From NCBI GenBank assembly GCA_951230915.1, contig OX579639.1, forward strand, positions 16,616,001 through 16,680,000: a stretch of DNA of 64,000 nucleotides. Reading direction: 5' to 3'. This document shows, piece by piece, positions 44,199 through 56,560 of the stretch; within the stretch, counting starts at the first letter, position 1; each line of letters opens with the position of its first letter. Below the pieces are notes generated by a model. The model searched no databases, was not told the origin of the DNA, and saw nothing but the letters and a program-made list of their open reading frames with translations. Position numbers and translations under genes: made by a program. This stretch comes from Antitrichia curtipendula. Taxonomy: Eukaryota; Streptophyta; Bryopsida; Hypnales; Leucodontaceae.

Positions 44199-47100
44199 CT
44201 ATTTCGCAGAGTCAGCACGCCATTTTTGATATCCATATGCCTCTCCATTTGCAATGAGAGCTTTCACAGTGGGCAACCCAAGGGGATCAGCCTCTTCCAA
44301 CACCTTCAAAACTGTACCTCCTCCTGTGAACATGTAGTACTTTGGACTGTCTAGCGCAGCATGATACAAGCCTGGGTGCAAACTGTTACAATCACCCATG
44401 TAGAGAAGTCAGGACGAAACATCTCAAGCTCTCTGATAAAAGGCATTTCTGAAAGGGAAAACTCTATCCTGAATGGTTATGGCAGTTGTGTCACAGCTAC
44501 ATGGATACCACAGGATAGTACCGTGAAAAAGGACGTGGATGGCAACATCCACAGGAGAGAAGATGATGTAAATAGATGGAACTAAAAGCAGCAGCAACTG
44601 ATAATGACTGTTATATGAGAACCACAACCTACACTTATGAGATCATATTCAAGCATTTAAGTAAACAATCAGGTAACACATCACATCTCACACACAATGT
44701 GCACAAGGTCTTGAGTTCCTGCTTTCAGGCAAAGGATGCGAGGATTGAGAATAGTTGAGTAGAAAAAGTGACCTTTTGAACTCCTGGAGCGTATCACCTC
44801 CTCCAAAGAATTTTTGAGCAGTGCGGTTACGGTCAATGGTTTCATCCATCTTGCTAGTTCCATGCCAGAAGGACGGCATGAGGCCCATGACGGCATTCAC
44901 AAATATCGTTTTGGCAGAGTCGAGCCCCTCGTGTACTTCTGGAGTCTCAAAAGAAGCAGGGTCCACGTCCACAATAAATTGATACTCCTGCCCTGGCTTG
45001 AAGTCCTACACAAACGAGAAACATAGAGTTGGTAAGCAGCGAGTCTACATAGAAAGTATTCAAGGACTTTGACAAGGTTAAACTACATATGAGAAAAATA
45101 CCTTGATGTCGACTGTTCGAAACTTCCCTTCAATGCGGCCTTCCAATGTATCAGACTCCACTAGGTGAGGCAGTTCCAGAACTTTTCCTTCAATTTTGTC
45201 CTGTTCCACAAGCTCCTTGGCTAACGCAATGTCGGAGTCCTGCAGAGGACCATACAGCAATCATAACTAAATATCCAAAATGATCCTTTAAAAAATGCAA
45301 CCCAAACTGAACACTTAGGATCACATTCACACCTGCTCTAAAGACTTTAATTCAAACTCCTCAAGGACAGATTGGATTTCAACGCACCTCCACACCCTTG
45401 ATCTTCACACCATATTTAGCACACAGAAATGTGTTGTAGATAAGCCCACCGAGAATGAGATGATCCACTCTCTTGTAGATTGCAGTCAGGGGCCCAATTT
45501 TGGTGTCATACTTTGCACCTGCAACTATTGCTAAGAATGGCCTCTTGGGTTCTAACACTGCCCTCACGTTGGATAGCTCATCCTGCAAAGTGAAATACTG
45601 AATGAGCCAAAGGATCTACTCCCAGATCTACCAAGTCAGTCTGCTAAATGAAACTTGTGAATGAGCTTTATTCAATACTGATAAGTGAAGCATGGTGATA
45701 TTCCCAAAGGCCACGAAGTGTCCGCATTGGTATCTACAGGTTGGGACGCTTCAAGGAAGGTAACAAAATGTACCGATAGAAAGAAGAAACCATTCCCAAC
45801 AATTTTGAACAATAAAAATACGACTTGAAAGTTACCAAGACTTGCTACTATTAGCTTCCAAAGTGGACTTTTTATAAGGACTCAAATGAAGAAACCCTTG
45901 AATATAATGCAATAGTGTGATCAATAGATTGAAGGCTGTCTAGTGAATGACAGAGCTTACAGGCAAGCTTGTAGGGGAGTCATCTGCATGAAAAATTACC
46001 TGCATACAAAGTCCAGCGAAGGAAGGCAGGTACTTGGTAACGTGGTAGGTGGAGGTATGTGGTTGCCATGAGCCGAAGGCATCGTTCACATACACATCAG
46101 CAAGCCCAGCTAGTTGCACAGCAAGCCGTTCCATTTTCTCACCCTTGTCTTCTTCTCCCTGTACATTGTCCAGGTGTAATTCATTGGTTACCGTTCCCCC
46201 ACATGTTAAAAACAAAGCGAGAAACATTAAGTGACTGAGTGGTTATATACCAAAAACATGCATGTGCGTGCAGTTTCAAAGAAATTCATACCTCACAAAC
46301 ACAGTCTCCATTAGATTGACAAAGATTTTAATGTTAGGTTAACAGGTATTCGATTCATATAATCTTGTTGAATTCATGTTGAGTTCGTGTTAGTGTACCG
46401 CAAATGGTGAAAGCTTCACGTTACTGTGATTGGTAGCTAAAAAATTGTGAACTTCAGGGAAGGTAGCAAAATATACCCAACAGAAATAAAAAATCATGAC
46501 TTACATTTATTTAACAATCAAAGATTGTTTTGGAAGTTACTGTTATTGGCTAGGAGCTTCAAAAGTAACCTTTCTACTTTCAGTTCAGGAAGTAAGATTT
46601 AGTTTTAACATAAAAAATGATTTAATGTTCATCGATTTAATCAGGATGCACTTACAGCAAACCAACGAGTATTGGGCAAGTAGATGCCACCAATTTTGCG
46701 AGCGCGCAAGTCATGGATTAGCCAGTTGACGGAGGTATCCACATCTTGAATCCCCTCCTTCTGGAAAACATGGAACTTGGGAATTGCGAACTTGATACGC
46801 AACTTACGTTGCAAGTAACCCACGACAGCATCCACCGCATCATCTTGCTTGACAGTCAAAGTTTTCGTTTTCTTGTCATATGGGCGCCCAACGTGACTCA
46901 TTATAATCAGCCTGTCAGGAATATAACCTTCGTCAGAAACTGGAAAATGCAATACATGGCTGAGTTAATACCAATGTAGGCGTTTTTTGGAAAGCGTCAT
47001 TATGTCTCATTTTCACAAAGATCTTCATAATTGTAAGATAGCCAAAATGTAAACCAAAAATCACCTATATAGCTATATCCTAAAACTTGTCAAAAATGTT

Positions 47101-48319
47101 GGCTCAAGAACCTCACCTGCCACCACGTTCAATGATATTGTACATAGTTGCCAATGTGACGTCGATACGATACTGATCCAATATTTTCCCTGTCAAACCC
47201 TCATTCAAGTGAGCATACAATGTCACTCTTTAAACCGGCACGCCAGGTGTAAAAGATACTGGTAATCAGAAATAACATAATCAATACCTACACTCAGAAG
47301 TTCAAATTGAGATTTCGTGCTCAATCCTTAATTCAACGTTTTGAGTGAATTCTTGTTGAACAGCTACTGAAAATGCATCCTAATGAGCTGAAGTGAATAT
47401 ATATATCCTAATTTGACATATTAAAATAATCAAAGATGTACGGCGACTCCAGAGAAAGCCAATAAGCAGTTCAATTTATTAAAGATTTCTTGCTCATTTC
47501 TGGATCAAACCATGCGAGTGACAGCTTGTTGGAAACCTACGCACATGGTGCTTCTAACAATCCATTACCTGTGGTCTAATTCCCATTGCAGTTTGCTGGC
47601 TAGCGTTTCACAATGACGACTAGCAAGCAAGGCTTTCATACCCGGCGTTCCAGTTTTAAAAACAGACTCTTCAAACATTTAACAATCAATAATATTGGTT
47701 TTTCTGCAGGTCTGGTGCTCCTTCAACTCATGTGAATGGATTCTACTTCTACGGGAATCACACTTAAAACCATCCGAATAAGCATTTGAGCATGGTTCCT
47801 CTTCCTAAAAGGACTAAGCTCTTGTTAAGTCTTGCTAAGAACCCAAAACTTGACTCCAGATTCTTTTAGCATGCATTCTTTGGACACCCTATAAACAAAC
47901 TATGAATTTTCAAAGTGCTGAAAATAAGCTACACTGATTCGTCCAAAGTCACACTATTTTGAATTGGTGTTAAAATATTACTATTTTGTACCAATTTCCA
48001 CAAAAACAAGAAAATTTGGTGACTCTAATTCTCCCCCTCATTAATAGGAGAAATCAGTGTGGAGTGATAATATCGATTCCAGTGATTGTAGCCTAGAACT
48101 CTCGAATGGCAAAGAGCATGGCGACATAGAATTCTGACCTTTCTTTACGACATTGTGGTCGACACGAAGCAGAACAACTTTGTCCTCGAGATCGGCATGT
48201 TGGAGGAGCGGCAGACGAGCGTCCAGAGGCTCCTTATCATCGTGCTCGCGGTCATCCACCACGTATCCCACTCGCAAGCCGTTGCCATTGCCATCCTTGG
48301 GCTTCAAATACGGAGCCAT
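44199..48319 (-). CDS. Divergent phosphoglycerate kinase family protein
   Basis: Eight coding exons on the minus strand: 48319-48139, 47189-47117, 46911-46656, 46158-46000, 45582-45388, 45239-45102, 45005-44773 and 44382-44199. All introns are GT-AG and in phase; the product is 472 residues. PGK landmarks in order: VVLLRVDHNVV (48-58, where canonical enzymes have RxDxNVP), SHVGRP (90-95), LPNTRWF (163-169), YVNDAFGSWQPH (193-204), VAGAKYDTKIG (243-253), LILGGLIYNTFL (265-276), AVMG (372-375), FGGGDTLQEF (401-410) and FTGGGTVLKVLE (430-441). It would transfer phosphate between 1,3-bisphosphoglycerate and ADP. It is about 70 residues longer than usual PGKs, including an acidic N-terminal extension of roughly 45 residues that does not look like a transit peptide. 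It differs so much from ordinary plant PGK that it is likely a separate lineage. Upstream of the ATG a TGA lies 8 codons away; a leader intron with an acceptor at 48352 is likely. Confidence 0.9.
47785..48000 (+). repeat. Repeat family D, copy 2 (in a PGK-like intron)
   Basis: Matches 37,265-37,500 through AGCATGGTTCC, TTTTAGCATGCATTCTTTGG and ACACCCTATAAACAAACTA. It lies in the intron between coding exons 1 and 2 of the PGK-like gene. Confidence 0.5.
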
Positions 48320-48351
48320 CGGCGCAATAACTGGCTCCTGTCACTTTGTTT

Positions 48352-49571
48352 CTAACAGTAAGCACACAACATGGAAATTAGTCACAAAGGTTGAGATTCA
48401 TCTTTCAAGACCAGTCGTGCATTAGATTGACCTACACTCTAGGACATTGCAATAGATCATATAAAACTTGAAAGCATACTCTGAAAGTGACAATTGTACA
48501 CAACCAACATCAATTTCCTCAGTTCAAAATAACACAGACCATTTTTGAGCTCAAATCCGAATTGTGAAATTAATCGAATCTAACTAACTAACTCGCGAGA
48601 ACTACTTGCATTAGATTGACCTCCAATTCTAGGGTTCAGCAAGTAGTTCACTCAAAACTTGAAAGTACTCGATGGAGTTCGCAAAAGTAGAAGACACAAC
48701 ATCGATTTCATAAGTTAAGAAACACAGGACATATTTGCAACGAAAGCAAAATTATGAAACAGCTAATCTACGCATACTAGGACAGTCATGCATTAGATTA
48801 ACCTCCAATTCTAGGGTTCTGCAAGTCTAGGTCACCCAAACTTGAAAGCACATCGCGAAACGCGCCATAGTACGAAAACCAACATCATAGCTCAATTTCC
48901 TCAGTTCGAAAAACACAGGAAATAATGTTCGCACTCAAAGCAAAATCAAGAAACTATTCTAAGCAATCGCGAAAACTGCACAGTCTAACTAGAAACGCAA
49001 TTGCGAAAACGTACAGCAAGAAAATGTTTGTCAGGACTCTCGCCACAGCAACAGTCCACACCAACGATCCGAAGCTATCTCACCAAATGATCAATCGACA
49101 AAGAACAATTCAAACCGTAAAAAAGAAATAGGATTGCACACCACAAAGACTCTTCGACTGCGAAGCTCTTATGCACCTTGAAGATCGTCTTCCCCAAGCA
49201 ATTGCGCTGTTAACGCCCCCCGCAAGTCCGCAGCATCGGAAACCCACACCGCGCGGTCTCGGTTACGCGCGCAGTTTGGCAACACAATCCCTGGTTTCTT
49301 TTGCCCTGCGCGCGGTTCCACCCTCAGTTGGGCTGCCAGTTTTCTTTGATGATTAGGCAAAGGTAGGTGCATTCGAGGTCTGTGCCCCGCATCTTCGATT
49401 TTCCTTACCTTGCGGAGTCACGAAGTGGCCAGAGATTTTTCTTCTGCTTTGCATGTGGCGAACTGCCTGGAAGTGAGGAGCGCAAGTTTCGACGTTGGGT
49501 TTCGGGTTTTTCGGGTTTAGGGCTTAGTGGGGTTTGGGGATTTTTATTTTTTTTCCCCAGAGTGACTGGCT
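48352..49571. promoter_or_regulatory. Leader region and shared head-to-head promoter of PGK-like and C1D genes
   Basis: The two coding starts are only 1.25 kb apart and point away from each other. The stretch at 48,352-49,130 is AT-rich and contains three related blocks with TGCATTAGATTGACCT and CCAATTCTAGGGTT(C), probably the leader intron of the PGK-like gene. The GC-rich stretch at 49,140-49,560 is the likely core promoter. It carries a TTTAGGGCTTA telobox-like word at about 49,517, common upstream of plant ribosome-biogenesis genes. Transcript starts cannot be fixed from sequence. Confidence 0.55.
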
Positions 49572-51876
49572 ATGGCGGACTCCGCGATCCCTGCCGTTGT
49601 GCAGCGGAGCGTCTCCCAGCTTGAGGTTGTCGTGTTGGATTTGCAGAAGCAGATTCGGTTGCTTGTTTCGCCTGATTCGCAGGAAGCGGTTGCGTTGCTG
49701 TCTGCCGCGGACCGTGCTTTGTATTTCTTGGCTATCTCCAAAGCGACCAACGCGCTCTTTTGCCGTAAGTGCTCGCATATTTTGTTACTGGTTTTGTGTA
49801 AGAGGTCGCTCTTGTCGTGCTGTAGTTTGGTCATTTTGCTGTAGTGGTCTGGACTTTACTGTCGGCACTGCTTTCTGAAATTGTGAGTGCCTTATTCGAA
49901 AGATTGAACTGGAATTTGCTGTTAGGGTTTTTGAATTGAATGAAGAATGGATTTGCCAGAAGGACATGGTTCTTCTCGTTGAATGCCCCCTTCGAATTTT
50001 CACATTGATTCTTTTCATTGGAGCCTAGGAGTGATTATTCTATTGCTACCGTCTTGTCAAGGTTCCATTTTTTTCAAGAATTTGTCCCTTCTTGCTAAGG
50101 TTGACGCGGTGGTAGAGATAATCAAGATTATTTGCAACCACTAATCACAATCCCTGTTTTTTTCTACTCCCACAAAGTGTATGAAGACAGAATTCTAAGA
50201 CATATTCAAGGTTTGATAACTCCTAATAATTTGTTATGTACATGAGAATCAACCTGTGGATTTTCTAATTTAGCAGTTGTCGACAAGTGCTTCTTGTCCT
50301 TTTCAATTTTGTGGACTCTTGCATAATTATCATGATAATTGTGTCTATAGCATGGACAACTTCTTCATGATAATTTGTGACGCTGGGTATCGTTATGATC
50401 TGGGTATGCAGTGCACTTGAGGACTACAGGTCAGACTCCAGAGAAGCACGGCGTCAAATCTGAATTGGTATGATTCTTTTGCAGTTATATTACTCTAATA
50501 AAAAGAGTTCTCGTCACTTGGGTATTGTACGTTTATTTTCTGAAGTTGCTATCTGACCTGCAATATTGTAACATGTTTGCAGGAAAGGGTGAGCGTCTAT
50601 CATGATAAAGTTGCCCATGCCATAGACAGAAGTACAGGTAAATTGCACAGTGATTATTGCAGTGGGGTATTTCTCTTGTTTGTATTTTTACTGTTGCTGT
50701 CTGAGTGCTTTGTAATTTATCGAGATGTTCTTGGTTTCGGGTTTATTCGAGGACATTGGAATTGGATTGTTTGTTGCATACAGGTATACACTCCATTTTA
50801 CTTACTATCCCTTTGTGTTTTACAGCTCCATCTAGACCAACATCTTCCATTAACGTGCCAGCAGCAAATAGGTTCATCGAACATGCAATTCCAGATTTGT
50901 CTGAAGGTTTTCACATCACTTTCAGAGCTCTACTTTAGCGTTAGTTGTTCATCGTGATTCCTGGCTTGCAAGTATACTTCACATCAGGTGTTGGTGACCG
51001 GATTCTTGAACCCTCTCAAAGTTCTCTTTAACCTATTTTACATGTTTTGAAGAATAATTGTTTATCTTGATGTAACGTAGAGAACTCATACCCAATTCCT
51101 TAAGATTTCCATGAATAGTTCAGATATGTGAAGTATAAGGTGACAGTTAGATATTGAAAATCTAATGAAGAAGGCAATATACAACTGCTGAAGAGTCAAA
51201 GCTTACTTACGGAATTCTCACCCTATGAACAATGCTTGAAAATTCGTAAGTGACATGGTAGCTAAATAGCATGTGATATAGTTTGTTGGAATCCTCTCAA
51301 AAGTTTTGACAAAGGCCCACAAATTTGTTTCCAATGTAATAATAGAACGCATTTCAAACAGTTGAAAATCACAGCAATGGGTTCCCTACCTTATAATTCA
51401 TTAAGTTGAAATTTTTGTTGCAGTTCAAACTTCTGACTATAAATATTGATTGTCACCTCCTCCTGTCTCAATTTCACTATTTACCACTAAGTTCTTTTTG
51501 TTAGGTCAAATTCATTATGTAGACTATGAAGGTGAGATGAGGTGAAATATCATTGATCACATTTTGCTGATTCGGAGAAGGAATAGGACGCCTTTCACAA
51601 CGGGTTTAATATCTGTATGTTGTGGAAAACGAAATCACTTGGTGGTACATAAATAAGCATGTGACTTATGTTATTTCGTATGTTGCAGAACAAAAACATC
51701 AAGTCCGTGAGGTTACCAGAAGGGGAAACAAACGGAGCATGACATGGGTTAGAAATCCTAATGAAAGCTCAACTCAAGCGAATAAAAGACAATCGGTGAT
51801 GGATGCAGCAGCTGCGTTTCTTGCAGAGGCTGCTAAAGATCTGGTTCCCATATCTGGTACCTCATCTGACGGTTAG
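49572..51876 (+). CDS. C1D: C1D/LRP1 family nuclear exosome cofactor (Sas10/Utp3/C1D domain)
   Basis: Five exons, 49572-49764, 50412-50467, 50583-50637, 50826-50906 and 51689-51876, with GT-AG introns in phase, give 190 residues. The N-terminal Sas10/Utp3/C1D domain is evident: RSVSQLEVVVLDLQKQIR (12-29), DRALYFLAISKATNALF (47-63), VKSELERVSVYHDKV (79-93), then APSRPTSSINVPAANRFIEH (102-121) and IPDL. These match the plant C1D pattern (AP-RP---LN--AA-RFIEH--PDL). The C-terminal part is basic (TRRGNKRS). C1D homologues, yeast Rrp47/Lrp1 included, bind the exosome-associated nuclease Rrp6 and structured RNA and act in 3' processing of rRNA and snoRNA in the nucleus; that function is inferred from family. 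The ATG at 49572 begins the conserved domain. Confidence 0.92.
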
Positions 51877-52991
51877 CGTTTCTCCGAATTCCAGCACTGC
51901 AATTTCCCACCTTGAAATCTTTCTCTTTAATGTGAATCCTTAGAGTCAAGCACTTGGAGCTGTCTTGCTTTTTGGGTCTCAACCACATTTTATGAAGCTA
52001 TCAATTGGTGCAGGAATTCAGAAATATTTTGATCCACCATAATGAAGGATTATAGCTTAGTGAAGAGTGTCTTAGCATGACAAGCCGATTCTTTTTTTGT
52101 GTTACGTTAAATAGAACGTGGCAATCTTTTTAGACCTGCCACATGTACCATAGCATCTGTAAGGAACTGTTCAGTGATACTCCATCTCTCTACAGAGTTG
52201 AGCTTAACTTATATCGTGGTGTCCAATTGCACTTTCCATGATGACACGAACTCCTCCTAGCGAGTATAAATTTAGGGCTCAGGTCAATCATGATGGCACA
52301 GACACGACAGAAATCTGTGAAGAGCTGTTGCACTGAACTTAACCAGAAATTTGACAGTCTGGAAAAATGTTGGAGGCCAAACAAGGAGCTACACTACAGG
52401 CGGCTCTGGCACGCTACTGTAGTACAGGCTCGTGTTTTTAAGTGAGGGCCTTGTCAAACCACCTCACTTTCGGCTCTTCACATTCCCTGCAGATGTTAAG
52501 TAGGGTAGGGTTCTCTCAAAGCAACCCTGCTCTTCCATGTACCAACAGTGTACATTTCAGGAGGTGGTTGCTTTTGGTGATCAGTGTGTTTCCACTTCAG
52601 AAATTCGTAACTAATTCCATGTAGGTCCAAAAAATATGAAATGACTTGGATTAGATGCCAATTCTATTTTTCTTCCTACAAAAATTTGACAAAAATTTGT
52701 TTCAAGGAGTTTAGCTTCTCCAAAATGAAATCAGCTCTTTAAAGGTGGCTTTAAGGGCTGACTCCCTTACTAGCTTTTGTGAAAGCAAGGCTGCCTCACC
52801 TCCGATCCAGAGCCAGTAAATCCAGAGTACCAAACTTTCAAGATATCATACTGATTACATCTATCCTTCTATGCTGTATCTAAGAATCGCTACTGCTTCA
52901 CACTGTTTATTTCTACTGGTAATGCTGTGTTCAGGTGGAGGTTTAGAATTAGTTAAATATACTTAAATTCCGTCTTGCAGTCATCGATTCA
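51877..52991. other. No recognised gene
   Basis: Downstream of the C1D gene; includes its 3' untranslated region. No other gene or repeat is apparent before the tRNA gene. Confidence 0.45.
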
Positions 52992-53063
52992 GTCGTTGTA
53001 GTATAGTGGTAAGTATTCCCGCCTGTCACGCGGGTGACCCGGGTTCGATCCCCGGCAGCGGCG
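52992..53063 (+). tRNA. trnD-GUC: tRNA-Asp (GUC)
   Basis: 72 nt, no intron. The acceptor stem GTCGTTG pairs with CAGCGGC, with a G discriminator. The D arm contains TAGTATAGTGG (A box), the anticodon is GTC at 53025-53027 in a CCCGC/GCGGG stem, and the T arm contains GGTTCGATCC (B box). The acceptor stem has a T-G pair where the usual plant gene has T-A (CAGCGGC against the common CAACGGC). A T run for polymerase III termination is found about 40 nt downstream (TTTT at 53103). No CCA is encoded, as expected for a nuclear gene. Confidence 0.97.
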
Positions 53064-55098
53064 CAAATCTGAATCTGAGCTCTCAATTGAAGAATGCGAG
53101 GTCCTTTTGAATTTTTTGCACAGGCTTCTATTTTATTTACTTTTGATTCATTTGGAGATTTGAACCATTCAATTATAGAGCGGAATCATGAACATCCTAT
53201 AAAAAAACCTCATAACCACTCTCTCATGTATCTAATGATACTTGAATGTTCACCATTACCCCCCTAGTGCCCAGTGCGTGTTTACTAAAATCCAAACCTT
53301 TGTGAACTCATTCCAATCAAACTATCATCTAACAAGAGATTCACATAAATTAATTTTAAATTTCAAGAAACATGATCCCGTCATTGGAGCACTCAGGGGT
53401 TAAAGGTTAAAGGATTGATATGTTAACCCTTGTTGGCATTAATGCAATGATTTTATTAGAAATTGAATGGAATTGGAACCAAAAGTAGGATGACAAAATT
53501 AGGCAATGAAAAAAAACGGGTTGGTGTACCTTATTTCATGCTCTGTAATTTGAATGCTTGATTAAATCAAAGACTTGAATTTGTAGGGTGCAATTACTCT
53601 AAAAAGGTAGAAATATTCCATTTTCAAACACATATTTTTTTAGAAAAAAAGAGAAAATACAAGGTGGAAAAACAAGGGATGACTTTCATACATATATTAT
53701 TTAAAATGGAGAACATTTATAAATTTGAAAAATAAAATTATGAAATTTAAATTATGAATGGTTGAATTTTTAAAAATTACATAGATGAATAGAAATACCA
53801 TAGATAAGGAATATAACACAAAAAATATATAAAACTCAAAAAAGAGCTTGAAGAGCAAAGACGTTTGTAAAATAAAATAAAATGAAATTGTATGAAGACA
53901 AATGTCACATTAATGAGAAGCTTAATAAAAAGAATGTTGAAGAATTTGAAATCACTCTTTATAAACATGAGCAATGTTTAAACCCCAATGTCAAATGCCT
54001 ATGTAACTCTTTCAAAATGAAGATGTTCAACATGACCTATATATATGATATTTTTTAAAATGGAATGTCTCATCTCTATTTAACCTTTAAAGGACTTTGA
54101 TGCCAAAAAGTGGCCGATGGATGACTTAGCTATAGAAATAAAGAATGCACGTCCTATAAGGGTTAAAAGTAAGTACAACCTAATTGTAACTTGTTTGCAA
54201 TACATCTAGATTCTTGTCTAAAATATAAGGCCCTTGAAAATAAAAACCTAAGGTTAGTTTTGGATATATCTATTATCAACACTTTGAAGTTTATGTGATG
54301 AGCTTATGAAGTTTCCTTTTCCTTTTCACTCCCAACAAGCTTCACCAATAATTTAGACAATTTACTAATGGGAAACAAGCTCAAATGTTTATGCAATCAA
54401 ATTTGGGTGTAATTACTTTAACCCTTAGAGGTTTGTGAGGAACGGTCTATATTGCATTGTATTTGACTCTTAGAATATGAATTATATATTTAAATACAAC
54501 AAGACAACTACCACTGGCTTGATGATTCAAACAATTCGCATCTTCATTTGAATGTCACTTTTAACATCTCCACCTTAATAAGCTCAAATACATGACCATT
54601 TGTAGCTTCTACAATATGTAAAAAGTGCAATATTGATCCAAATTGGGAGTGCCATGTGTCATTTAAAGCAATTTGATATGAACACAAAATTTTGCTAGGG
54701 ACTACAATATACCACAGTTCAAATCCCTTCTATGTCATATACACAAATGATTGAATAATGTTGTGTCCAAAATTTGGCTATCCATACCTTTTAGGGTTCA
54801 CTGCTATTTTACCCCCCAAATTCCCAACTAGAATCTCACATTCTTTCTTCACAAACCCTGCACAGGATAAGAGCCTCCACTACAAACTTCGAACACAGTC
54901 CTCAGAATCTTCAGCTCGGAATCCCAATCCTAAACCCTAAAATCGTCAAGGTCTTCGGGTCGGCCAGATCATTGCATTCCAGTCTACTTACAAGCACAGC
55001 GATGGAGGGACAGCAATCGTGGGTTTCAGTTTGAGTCGCCACTTCCATCGTTGCAGATTCTCGCTCACCGTTTCGTAGAATGTGTGCACACGCATGCT
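53064..55098. other. No recognised gene; AT-rich repeats
   Basis: Non-coding AT-rich sequence with several TTTAACCCTT, AGGGGTTAAA or AAGGGTTAA words (for example near 53,395, 54,080, 54,166 and 54,419) like the ends of the small elements elsewhere. No pair with clear inverted-repeat ends could be fixed. Confidence 0.35.
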
Positions 55099-55572
55099 TC
55101 AACAATAACGACAACAAAATTGAGAGAAGATGGAGCTTCCAATTGGTTTGCTACCCCTTTTACTCCTCCCTCGATCATATTCCAACGACGGAAGGGAATC
55201 AATCCATCCACATTCAAGGTCTCCAATCCCAAACTCCTCTGAAAACCCACTCTTGATGGATTCAAGCTCTAGCCCAAGATTGTTTCGCAGGCAGATACGT
55301 TCCCCTTGATTGATCAATCACCGCTTGGGGATTCGGAACTGCAAGATGAAGGTGACGAAGCTGCGGGAGTCGACGATGGCTTGCCAATGCCGGCACACGC
55401 AACTGGCGCGCACCGCGGCCTTGATCGGCATGCGGGCGAAGATGTGCTCCATAATCTCCTCGCTCAAGCTCCCCCAATCCACAGCGGAGATGGAGATGGA
55501 CTCCTCCGGCGGCTGGGGCTTGGAGGAGTGAAGCTCGCGCGGGACTCCCAACTGAAAAATGCATTCGTACAT
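55099..55572 (-). CDS. F-box domain protein, short or interrupted
   Basis: An ATG at 55572 opens an 84-codon minus-strand frame to a TGA at 55320-55318. Residues about 31-75 form an F-box: VDWGSLSEEIMEHIFARMPI, then KAAVRASCVCRHWQAIVDSR and SFVTF, with the Leu/Pro, Trp and Ser positions of the SKP1-binding motif. F-box proteins serve as substrate adaptors in SCF ubiquitin ligases. The same frame stays open beyond the TGA for another 72 codons to 55099 (ELESIKSGFSEEFGIGDLE), so the TGA may be a CGA-to-TGA lesion in a longer gene, or the protein may be naturally short. No kelch, LRR or other substrate-binding repeat is seen. Codon use is GC-richer than the surroundings. The longer antisense frames are shadows. 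Confidence 0.7.
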
Positions 55573-55699
55573 TTTGGAGAAGTCGAGAATGAAATTGCAA
55601 ATGAAGAAAGCAATTGTGGAAATCGAGAGATCAATTGAAGGTAACTAAGTTAAATACTCTGCATTGACGTTGGCTAGGGGGGTGAAACAAATCAACCCC

Positions 55700-56560
55700 G
55701 GTGTGTGCAGTCAGTGATCTCAACACTGCTCAAGAGAATCTCCCAGGAATTTACCGAAACCCGAATCAATGGACACCAAAACCAGCACCATAATCACACG
55801 CTGCCCATGTTTGAGAATCAAAAACACAAAACGATTCTGCACGACGGCTTCTGGCAATCATTGCGCTCTAAATCGTCCAGAAACTCGTTACTAAAGTAGT
55901 CACAATACATTGATGTGAACGCGATCACTGCAAAGGGATAGAAATGGAGAAGCGCAATCTCCAATCCGCAATTCCACAATAATTCTGCACTCGTAGAAAC
56001 CTGTGGTGGAGATCGATCGATCAACCAAAAGTAGAGGCGAATTTACGAGGTTACGAACTCCGGATTCACCCTAGCTATGGCGAGAGACGAAACCAATCCC
56101 CAAACCACAAGAACGCTCAAGAAAACCTGCCCAATGCAAGAAAACTTGGATAGAAATCGATCAACACTACACCACCCAAATCGCAAACTGCCAATGCTTG
56201 AGAATCGGAACCAAAAACAATCTCTGCAAGGCTTCAACAACCACTGAGCTCCAAATGGTTTCAACAAATTGTTACCAAAGTAGTAACGAATCCTTGTTGC
56301 GAATTGATCAATCGCTCAAACACTTGAGCAACTACATCACAAGCGGCAAAGCTTGATAATCGGAGCCCAAAAAGATTCTACAAAGGCTCCACCAATCACT
56401 GAGTTCCAAAATCCTTTTCAAAAACTCGTCACCAAAGTAGAGTAACGAATCCTTTTTGCGAATCGATCAATCGATCAAATCACAAGCTGCCAATGCTTGA
56501 GAATCGGAACCCAAAACTATTCAGTAATCCTAAATCGTTCCAGACACACGAAGGTGAAGG
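55700..56560. repeat. Degenerate tandem repeat of about 140-170 bp upstream of the F-box gene
   Basis: At least four diverged units (from about 55,798, 56,184, 56,340 and 56,480) share CTGCCAATGCTTGAGAATCG, GGAACCCAAAA, ACTGAG(T/C)TCCAAA, ACTCGT(C/T)ACCAAAGTAGTAA and TGCGAATCGATCAATCGATC. They lie directly upstream of the F-box coding start (minus strand), so they may be part of its promoter or leader. Confidence 0.6.

Noticed and set aside
49169..49372. 67-codon minus-strand ORF upstream of the PGK-like gene as a possible transit-peptide exon
   Set aside because: Its possible donor (CTTCAAG/GTGCAT) would join the first PGK exon out of phase or into a stop, and the sequence does not look like a convincing targeting peptide.
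49524..49878. Open frames of 84-114 codons on both strands over the C1D first exon
   Set aside because: They are shadows of the C1D exon and its GC-rich leader; the C1D frame is the one with a domain match and splicing.
55306..55638. 110-codon plus-strand frame and 112-codon minus-strand frame
   Set aside because: They are shadows of the F-box frame, which carries the recognisable motif.
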